A stretch of 28,963 nt of DNA, taken from NCBI GenBank assembly GCA_041476565.1, contig JBGOTQ010000037.1:1-28963 (forward strand), given 5' to 3'. Shown here in pieces: positions 23,245-28,963 of this stretch. The position numbers and the translations under genes are program-made. Position 1 is the stretch's first letter. Each line of letters opens with the position of its first letter. A model generated the notes under the pieces. That model saw nothing but the letters and a program-made list of their open reading frames with translations. It had not been told where the DNA came from and ran no database searches. This stretch comes from DATKMG01 sp041476565 (GTDB taxonomy: Bacteria; Acidobacteriota; Terriglobia; Versatilivoradales; Versatilivoraceae).

Positions 23245-25404
23245 ATGAGAGGACGCGTCATGCTTTCATGGGCAGGAGTATTTCTATCTTTTACTGGGTG
23301 TCATGTCGTGCACGAACCGGGCAAGGCTGCCAACACCTCAACATTCACTAGTGCGAATCCCTTCGCCAGCCCCAGTAGGCTGCTTTACCAGGCGCCGCCG
23401 TTTGACCGGATTCACGACGCCGACTACCAGCCGGCGCTGGAAGAAGGGATGCGCCAGCAGCTCGCCGAGATCGGCAAGGTCGCGGCCGATCCGGCAGGGC
23501 CGACCTTCGACAACACCATCCTCGCAATGGAGCGCTCGGGTGCGCTGCTCATTCGCGTCTCCAAGGTGTTCAATGCGCTGACGCGGTCGAACACCAATGA
23601 CACACTGCAGAAGGTGCAGACCGAAGAGGCGCCGCGGCTCGCCGCGCACGCTGACGCTATTCATCTCAATGACGCGCTCTTCAAACGGGTCAAGAGTGTG
23701 TACGACCGCCGGGCAGACCTCGGTCTCGACCCGGTGCAGAGGTTTCTCGTCGAGCGCTATTACCGCGATTTCGTTCGTGCCGGCGCACTGCTCTCGAACC
23801 CGGACAAGGCACGACTTCGCGTCCTCAATGAGGAGGAGTCGAAGCTCACGACCGACTTTCAGAATCGGCTGCTTAAGGCAACCAAGGCCGGGGCGATCAT
23901 CGTGGACGACCAGAACCAGCTCGACGGCCTGAGCGATGCCGAAATCGCCGCGGCGGCCGAGGCGGCCCGCCAACGGAAGCTCGAAGGCAAATGGTTGTTG
24001 CCGCTGCAGAACACCACACAGCAGCCGGCCCAGGCCTCGCTCAAGAACCGGACCTTGCGGGGACGGCTGTTCCAATCGTCGGCTACGCGGGGGGAGCATG
24101 GCGACAGCAACGACACCCGGGAGATTGTCAAGCGGCTCGCGGAGCTTCGCGCCGAACGCTCCAAGTTGCTCGGCTTCCCGAACCTTGCTGCTTACGTGCT
24201 CGACGACCAGATGGCCCGGACGCCGGACGCGGCGATCAAGCTATTGAGCGATCTGGTGCCCGCCGCGACGGCGAAGGCCCGTGGTGAAGCGGCGAAGATG
24301 CAGGCCCTGATCGACGTGAAGAAGAGCGGCTTCAAGCTCGCACCTTGGGACTGGCAGTACTACGCCGAGCAGGTGCGCAGCGCGGAATACGGGCTGGACG
24401 AGTCGCAGGTCCGACCTTACTTCGAGTTGAATCGGGTGTTGCAGGACGGCGTCTTCTTCGCCGCGAATCAGCTTTACGGCCTGACCTTCAAGGAACGAAA
24501 GGACATTCCGGTCTACCATCCCGATGTCCGCGTGTTTGAAGTTTTCGATGAGGACGGCACTTCGATGGCGCTTTGGTATTGCGACTATTTCAAGCGCGAC
24601 AACAAGATCGGTGGGGCGTGGGAGGACACGTTCGTCGATGGCACCGGGCTGTGGCACACCAGGCCGGTCGATTCCAACGTCGCCAATTTCAACAAACCCG
24701 CCGCGGGCCAACCCGCCCTGCTGAGCTACGATGACGTCAAGACGATGTTCCATGAGTTCGGGCATTCCCTGCATGCGCTGTTGACGCGCGTCGAGTACCC
24801 GCGTCTTGGGGGCACGAACGTGCCGACGGATTTTGTAGAATTCCCTTCGCAGTTCAACGAGCACTGGGCGCTCTACCCCACTGTGTTGGCGCACTATGCA
24901 AAGCATTACCAGACCGGACAACCGATGCCGCAGGCGCTGGTCGACAAGCTCAAGAAGGCGCGTACGTTCAACCAGGGGTTTACGACAACTGAATATGTCG
25001 CCGCCGCCCTGCTCGACATGGCGTGGCACACCCTTCCCGTGGGACCGCAGCAGTTGGATGTGGATGCCTTCGAGACGGAGGCGCTCAAGCGCTTTCATGT
25101 CGACGTGCCCGAGGTGCCGCCGCGCTATCGGACCAACTACTTCGCCCACATTTGGAGCGGAGGGTATGCCGCGAACTATTACGCGTACATTTGGAGCGAA
25201 GTATTGGACGACGACGCTTATGCCTGGTTCACCGAGCACGGCGGTATGACCCGCACCAACGGCCGACGCTTGCGCGACATGATCCTGTCGCGCGGTGGAA
25301 CGGCTGACGTGGGCGTCCTGTATCGCTTGTTCCGCGGACGCGATCCGGAGGTGACACCGTTGTTAGAGGAGCGCGGGTTGGGAGCAAGCCCAGGACCACG
25401 ATGA
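23245..25404 (+). CDS. dcp: M3-family peptidyl-dipeptidase (Dcp-like) lipoprotein
   Basis: A 719-residue zinc metallopeptidase that would remove dipeptides from peptide C-termini. The zinc site is H503-E504-F-G-H507 with E532 exactly 25 residues later (VPTDFVEFPSQ), as in M3 enzymes. The N-terminal NPFASPSRLLYQAPPFDRIH is typical of Dcp. The leader ends in LSFTGC, an acceptable lipobox, so a membrane lipoprotein is likely. GGAGG lies just before the ATG at 23245; an in-frame ATG at 23260 with its own GAGAGGA site is an alternative. The gene is visibly richer in G and C than its neighbours and stands just after an attC-like site, which may indicate transfer. The propeller gene follows after 42 bp. 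Confidence 0.92.
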   Translation: MRGRVMLSWAGVFLSFTGCHVVHEPGKAANTSTFTSANPFASPSRLLYQAPPFDRIHDADYQPALEEGMRQQLAEIGKVAADPAGPTFDNTILAMERSGALLIRVSKVFNALTRSNTNDTLQKVQTEEAPRLAAHADAIHLNDALFKRVKSVYDRRADLGLDPVQRFLVERYYRDFVRAGALLSNPDKARLRVLNEEESKLTTDFQNRLLKATKAGAIIVDDQNQLDGLSDAEIAAAAEAARQRKLEGKWLLPLQNTTQQPAQASLKNRTLRGRLFQSSATRGEHGDSNDTREIVKRLAELRAERSKLLGFPNLAAYVLDDQMARTPDAAIKLLSDLVPAATAKARGEAAKMQALIDVKKSGFKLAPWDWQYYAEQVRSAEYGLDESQVRPYFELNRVLQDGVFFAANQLYGLTFKERKDIPVYHPDVRVFEVFDEDGTSMALWYCDYFKRDNKIGGAWEDTFVDGTGLWHTRPVDSNVANFNKPAAGQPALLSYDDVKTMFHEFGHSLHALLTRVEYPRLGGTNVPTDFVEFPSQFNEHWALYPTVLAHYAKHYQTGQPMPQALVDKLKKARTFNQGFTTTEYVAAALLDMAWHTLPVGPQQLDVDAFETEALKRFHVDVPEVPPRYRTNYFAHIWSGGYAANYYAYIWSEVLDDDAYAWFTEHGGMTRTNGRRLRDMILSRGGTADVGVLYRLFRGRDPEVTPLLEERGLGASPGPR

Positions 25405-25446
25405 ACACTTAAAACGACCGGCGGAATACTCTTAAGGAGGTCCGAC

Positions 25447-26430
25447 ATGAAATGCGCCTTAGGCGCTCTAACGTCATTAGTGTTGGCGATAGGGATCTGT
25501 GTTTGTGGACTTCCACTGAGCGGGAATCAAATTCTCGGTTGCGATTCCGCTTTGCAGAGCAGTCAAGAGCCGTCTGCAGTTAAGGCCCGCGGTGAAAATG
25601 CCTGGACTATCGGTATCTATACCGGGCCGTCCCCGTTTCAACTTTCGGCCCCGGCAAATGTCAGGAACCCGGTGTTGACAGCAGCAGATGTCAATGACCT
25701 GGATGTCGATATAGTGGCCCATCCATTCATGGTAGTTACAGACTCCTTATATTATCTATTCTTTACGGCCAAGGATGGTAAAACCGACAAGGGAGGAATA
25801 GGACTAGCAGAAAGCAAGAATGGCCTGGACTGGAAGTACAGGCGGATTGTCATCCAAGAGCCGTTTGTCCTGTCTTATCCCTATGTGTTTAAGTGGCAGG
25901 ATGATTATTACATGATGCCTGAGGCCCATACCGAGACCTCCGTCCGGCTGTACCGAGCGACTGAGTTCCCGGATAAGTGGAAATACGAAGGAGACTTGCT
26001 CACCGGCGATCATTTCATCAGTTCGACGGTAGTGCGGTACAAGGATATGTGGTGGATGTTTATCGCACGTCTTGGCAATGAGACGTTACGGCTGTTTTAT
26101 GCGCCAGACTTGAAAGGGGCGTGGACCGAACATCCCTTAAGCCCTATCGTTAAAAAGGATCTGAACATCGCCAGACCAGGCGGCAGACCTTTCGTAATCG
26201 ATGGAACCCTGTACCGGCTTGGTCAGGACTGTTACCCGACCTATGGAAATCAGGTGCATGCTTTTCAAATTATGGATATCAGCACCAGGACCTATTCAGA
26301 AAAAATGATTGAGACTCCCCTGGTGAAAGCCTCGTCGAACGGCTGGAATGCCGAGGCCATGCACCATGTCGATGCTCATCAAATAGGCAAAGGCAAGTGG
26401 ATCGCCGTCGTCGATGCACTTGGCAAATAA
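25447..26430 (+). CDS. Secreted beta-propeller protein related to GINT1 N-terminal/GH43-like domain
   Basis: A 327-residue protein with an N-terminal export signal (about residues 1-25). The core shows five-bladed propeller-like repeats: FTAKDGKTDKGGIGLAESKN, then FVLSYPYVFKWQDDYYMMPE, SVRLYRATEFPDKW, MWWMFIARLGNETLRLFYAP, ARPGGRPFVIDGTLYRLGQD and YGNQVHAFQI. This pattern matches the domain found at the N-terminus of plant glucosamine inositolphosphorylceramide transferase 1 and in bacterial glycan-associated proteins, with a GH43-like fold. No catalytic residues are assigned. A strong AAGGAGGT ribosome site precedes the ATG. Probably co-transcribed with the M3 peptidase gene; the functional link between them is unclear. 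Confidence 0.65.
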   Translation: MKCALGALTSLVLAIGICVCGLPLSGNQILGCDSALQSSQEPSAVKARGENAWTIGIYTGPSPFQLSAPANVRNPVLTAADVNDLDVDIVAHPFMVVTDSLYYLFFTAKDGKTDKGGIGLAESKNGLDWKYRRIVIQEPFVLSYPYVFKWQDDYYMMPEAHTETSVRLYRATEFPDKWKYEGDLLTGDHFISSTVVRYKDMWWMFIARLGNETLRLFYAPDLKGAWTEHPLSPIVKKDLNIARPGGRPFVIDGTLYRLGQDCYPTYGNQVHAFQIMDISTRTYSEKMIETPLVKASSNGWNAEAMHHVDAHQIGKGKWIAVVDALGK

Positions 26431-26590
26431 TCCTTGATGTCTCTTGGGCTAATGCAGCATTATCACCTGCCCTCCGCCAAAAGTCCCATAAAGTAGGGTG
26501 CAATTAGAAGTGGCGGGCAGGAACAGCCGAAGATGTCCGGAAAGAACGAAAGAGATTAGCTAGTTTCTGTCGCGAAACTCGACAAGAAGG

Positions 26591-26747
26591 CTCCCCTCCT
26601 TGGGTAAGGAGGGGTAGCCGCAGCCACAGGCTGCGGCGGGGTGGTTCGAACAATCCTGGAAAGGCCAAGCCAGTATCGGTATTGCGGCAAGTAGCACCAC
26701 CCCCGCGGCGCTGCGCGCCACATCCCCTCCTCAGCCGAGGAGGGGAG
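26591..26747. repeat. Pair of inverted hairpin arms
   Basis: The left arm 26591-26645 begins CTCCCCTCCTTGGGTAAGG, itself a perfect hairpin (CCCCTCCTT/AAGGAGGGG), and ends GCGGGGTGGT. The right arm 26696-26747 reads the same on the minus strand with variation (ACCACC at its start, CCCCTCCTCAGCCGAGG and AGGGGAG at its end). The two arms face each other over about 50 bp, like paired REP elements. Confidence 0.65.
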
Positions 26748-26816
26748 TTACCGTGCAATCCTGCGGTTTCGCAGGGGAAAAGTGGTTCCCCTAACCCTCC
26801 AGAAGTTCTCATCACA

Positions 26817-26836
26817 CTGAGAAGGTGTGAAAAAAT
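26817..26836 (+). repeat. Dispersed repeat, short copy D
   Basis: CTGAGAAGGTGTGAAAAAAT matches copy A at 19 of 20 positions. The single change makes CACAC (26813-26817) pair with GTGTG (26825-26829), creating a small hairpin. Confidence 0.6.
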
Positions 26837-26978
26837 GCGCCCGGTGTGGGCACCGGGCCTCCACCGCGTCCGTAAGCCCTTGGATTTCATCGGAGACCAA
26901 GTGTCCCTACGCGGCGTTACTTGAAAATTGAAATTCATTCACACCTTTTGGCCCATTACTAAACACAAAATTTTCCCA

Positions 26979-27007
26979 TTGACAGTCGATGGTAGTTGCG
27001 AGATAGT
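26979..27007 (+). promoter_or_regulatory. Sigma-70-type promoter of padR with flanking inverted repeat
   Basis: A perfect -35 TTGACA (26979-26984) is followed after 17 bases by GATAGT (27002-27007; four of six matches to TATAAT). TCGATGG at 26986-26992 and CCATCGA at 27012-27018 form a 7-bp inverted repeat that brackets the -10. This is a suitable place for autorepression by the PadR protein, though the sequence is not the common ATGT-N8-ACAT PadR site. Confidence 0.55.
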
Positions 27008-27084
27008 TCTCCCATCGATAATCGCTGGGAAGCGTTCTTCCCGCGCAGCATCCCCCGGCGAAATGCACTAGAGGAGTACAACGG

Positions 27085-27429
27085 ATGGGAAACAAACAAC
27101 CCATTATGACCATGGATTTATTGCCTGGCACCCTGGATCTGCTGATCCTTAAGACTCTGACCCATGGGTCTATGCACGGTTATGGCATTGCCCAGCATTT
27201 GAAGCAAGTTTCTGACGAAGTGATCGAAGTCGGAGAAGGGTCCCTTTATCCCTCCCTACAACGGTTGTTGTTGAACGGCTGGGTCACGGCCGAATGGGGG
27301 CAATCCGAGAACAACCGGCGGGCCCGCTACTATCGGCTCACCCCGTCAGGCCGCAAACAGCTGGCCGTGCAAGAAGAAAACTTCAGCCTGCTCCTGGGGG
27401 CGATTGCCCGAGTTTTGCAGACCGCCTGA
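27085..27429 (+). CDS. PadR-family transcriptional regulator
   Basis: A 114-residue winged-helix repressor. DLLPGTLDLLILKTLTHGSM and HGYGIAQHLKQ form the first helices, and EVGEGSLYPSLQRLLLNGWV followed by NRRARYYRLTPSGRKQL give the recognition helix and wing. The C-terminal helix ends IARVLQTA. GAGGAG precedes the ATG. The permease gene begins eight bases after its stop, the standard pairing in Acidobacteriota, where the PadR protein is thought to control the adjacent permease. The ligand is unknown. Confidence 0.93.
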   Translation: MGNKQPIMTMDLLPGTLDLLILKTLTHGSMHGYGIAQHLKQVSDEVIEVGEGSLYPSLQRLLLNGWVTAEWGQSENNRRARYYRLTPSGRKQLAVQEENFSLLLGAIARVLQTA

Positions 27430-27436
27430 GGTGAAT

Positions 27437-28963
27437 ATGAGGAGATTACTTTTGATGTGGCATCGCCTGATGTTTTTCTTCCGGCGCGACAAGATGGACC
27501 AGGAACTAGCCGAAGAGATGCGACTGCATTTAGAGATGAAGGCCCAGGAAAAGAGGCAAGCCGGCATGGGAGAAAAGGAAGCGCAACAGGCCGCCAGCCG
27601 TGAGTTTGGTAATCCCCTGTTGCTGAAGGAACTGAGCCGGGAAATGTGGGGATGGAACGAAGTTGAATCCATTATGAAAGACATACGCTACGGGCTGCGC
27701 ATGCTGGCTAAGAACCCCGGTTTTACTGTAGTCGCCGTGCTGGTCCTAGCTCTGGGTTTGAGCGCTAACATCACGATCTTCTCCATCTTCAGCCTCATGT
27801 ACTTTCAGCCCCTCCCGGTTAAAGAACCGGACCGGTTGGTCATGGTCCTGCAAAGAACCGCGGACTGGCAGCTCCCGCACGGGCAATCATGGCCCGACTA
27901 TCTGGATTACAAGCAGCGCGTCGCGGAATTCTCCGATATGCTTGCGCTCCTTTTCACGCCTGCTCACCTGAGCGTTCAAGGGCGGCAGCCGGATCGCACG
28001 TGGATCGAGGCAGTCAGCGGCAATTACTTCTCCATGCTCGGCATTGAGCCAGCGCACGGACGGCTGTTTCTGCCCGGCGAAGGACAGAAGCCGGGCGCCG
28101 ATCCTGTGATTGTCCTCTCATACCATTACTGGCAGGCGAAATTGGGTGGCGATCTGGCCATCATCGGCCAGGGCATCAAACTGAACGGCCGCCCCTTCAC
28201 CGTCTTGGGCATCACGCCGCCTCAATTCACCAGCGCGCAGTGGGCTCTTGCGCCCAGTGCCTTCATCCCCGCCACTATGGTTGGCCAGTTGCTCGACGGT
28301 GGCGGGAATATGCTCGAAAACCGGGGTTGGGGGCTCTTCAAGGTCATGGCGCGCCTCGCGCCTGGTGTGACGTTGGAGCAGGCCAAAGCCGCCGTGGAGA
28401 TCGTCTCCCGCCAATTGGTGACCGGATACCCCAAGGAACATTATGGCTCGACCACGCTGGTCCTGCCGGAGATGCGCTGCCGCCCCGAACCCTCCTTCAG
28501 CGATTTCATGCCCTTCGTTGCGGCCGTGTTCATGGCGATGGTGTGCCTGGTGTTATTTATCGCCTGCGCCAATGTGACCACTCTCATGTACTCTCGCGCC
28601 ATTGTCCGGCAGAGGGAAATGGGCATCCGCTCGGCCATTGGGGCATCGCGGTGGCGGCTGATCCGACAGTTGTTGGCGGAAAGCATGCTGCTGTCGTTCC
28701 TAGCGGGGGTGGTGGGGTTGGTATTGGCCCGTTGGAGCGGAGCCATGCTGACGGCTCTCACCCCCCAAAACGACATTCCGGTGCATCCGGACCCGAGGTG
28801 GGACTGGTATGCAGTCGCGTTCACTGTCTTGGCCTCGTTGGTGGCCGGCATGATCACCGGCATTGCACCCGCGCTGCGCGCTACTAAGCTTGATGTGCAG
28901 ACGATCCTCAAGAAAAGCGGCGGGGCGTTGCTCGGATCGAGCCGGCATCCTTTCCGCAGCGGC
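27437..28963 (+). CDS. ADOP-family ABC transporter permease (MacB/FtsX type), cut by window end
   Basis: An open frame runs without a stop from the ATG at 27437 to the last base, giving 509 residues of a protein normally about 800 or more. Residues 1-75 are the charged N-terminal prefix typical of acidobacterial permeases (FFFRRDKMDQELAEEMRLHL). KDIRYGLRMLAKNPGFTVVA leads into the first membrane helix (about 95-118). A MacB-like periplasmic domain follows (GNYFSMLGIEPAHGRLF, IKLNGRPFTVLGITP). Then the first FtsX domain: VCLVLFIACANVTTLMYSRA and REMGIRSAIGASRWRLIRQL. GAGGTG before the ATG is a good ribosome site. The family lacks its own ATPase; the cargo is unknown. Confidence 0.9.
   Translation, partial: MRRLLLMWHRLMFFFRRDKMDQELAEEMRLHLEMKAQEKRQAGMGEKEAQQAASREFGNPLLLKELSREMWGWNEVESIMKDIRYGLRMLAKNPGFTVVAVLVLALGLSANITIFSIFSLMYFQPLPVKEPDRLVMVLQRTADWQLPHGQSWPDYLDYKQRVAEFSDMLALLFTPAHLSVQGRQPDRTWIEAVSGNYFSMLGIEPAHGRLFLPGEGQKPGADPVIVLSYHYWQAKLGGDLAIIGQGIKLNGRPFTVLGITPPQFTSAQWALAPSAFIPATMVGQLLDGGGNMLENRGWGLFKVMARLAPGVTLEQAKAAVEIVSRQLVTGYPKEHYGSTTLVLPEMRCRPEPSFSDFMPFVAAVFMAMVCLVLFIACANVTTLMYSRAIVRQREMGIRSAIGASRWRLIRQLLAESMLLSFLAGVVGLVLARWSGAMLTALTPQNDIPVHPDPRWDWYAVAFTVLASLVAGMITGIAPALRATKLDVQTILKKSGGALLGSSRHPFRSG

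Larger units (their letters stand above)
26431..27084. other. Gene-free stretch rich in hairpin repeats, with the padR promoter
   Basis: No gene is supported in these 654 bases. From 26591 to 26858 there are at least five GC-rich hairpins, described separately or as follows: CTGCG-GTTT-CGCAG at 26761-26774, AGGGGAA/TTCCCCT at about 26773-26792, and GCCCGGTG-TGGG-CACCGGGC at 26839-26858. The last 110 bases carry the padR promoter. Confidence 0.65.

Noticed and set aside
24241..25239. Long minus-strand open frame opposite the M3 peptidase
   Set aside because: It is an antisense shadow in a GC-rich gene; the plus-strand frame has a full zinc site and family sequence.
25405..25446. Second attC site that would define the M3 gene as a cassette
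   Set aside because: The 42 bases hold no GTTRRRY/RYYYAAC pair or stem; only a Shine-Dalgarno for the next gene is seen.
1..28963. tRNA, rRNA, CRISPR arrays, complete insertion sequences, prophage genes
   Set aside because: No cloverleaf, rRNA-like sequence, regularly spaced direct repeats or transposase-like reading frame was recognised by eye.

Overview
The window looks like a chromosomal fragment of an uncultured Acidobacteriota bacterium, probably from soil or sediment. This is inferred from gene content: an Oar-type TonB-dependent receptor with an N-terminal carboxypeptidase-regulatory domain, a PadR regulator directly upstream of an acidobacterial-type (ADOP) ABC permease, a CRTAC1/UnbV protein coupled to a TPR protein, DUF4091 and DUF2911 proteins, and many GC-rich palindromic repeats between genes. 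No rRNA, tRNA, CRISPR array, transposase or integrase gene was recognised.

Layout. (1) 1-4309, minus strand: a secreted DUF4091 carbohydrate-active protein and a Tat-exported UxuA-like TIM-barrel protein, 3 bp apart. (2) 4411-10166, plus strand: a tight four-gene operon of ric (di-iron Fe-S repair protein), a membrane cytochrome b/multiheme cytochrome c fusion, a seven-repeat FG-GAP/CRTAC1 protein and an anchored TPR protein. (3) 10530-11225: a stand-alone class I glutamine amidotransferase. (4) 11306-13622: a minus-strand NnrS-like membrane protein with ScdA_N/DUF1858-like domains at both ends, diverging from a frameshifted hemerythrin-like gene. (5) 13598-22622, all minus: DUF2911 protein, Tat-type sugar isomerase-like protein, RhaT-type transporter, secreted GH31 glycosidase and TonB-dependent receptor, together a sugar capture and use locus. 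(6) 23245-26430, plus: M3 dipeptidyl carboxypeptidase lipoprotein and a secreted beta-propeller protein, preceded by a possible attC-like site. (7) 27085 to the end: PadR regulator and the start of an ADOP permease that runs out of the window.

The most interesting signal is a probable nitric-oxide-responsive regulon. The ric operon and the NnrS-like gene lie about 8.7 kb apart on opposite strands. They share a 16-bp operator (GTGACWAAAGTCATAG, core TGAC-N4-GTCA) in the same orientation relative to the gene, followed in both by a TAAYCT -10-like hexamer exactly 29.5 bp from the operator centre. This is the -41.5 class II geometry of CRP/FNR-family activators. It ties the uncharacterised cytochrome b/c-CRTAC1-TPR genes to a nitrosative-stress or N-oxide response.

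A second layer is repetitive DNA. A 35-bp element recurs in the gene-free stretches at 13-47 and 15409-15443, with shorter copies at 15571-15587 and 26817-26836. There is a nested palindrome of about 190 bp at 10271-10463, a pair of inverted GC-rich hairpin arms at 26591-26747, and a hairpin at 22785-22831. These look like non-autonomous dispersed repeats.
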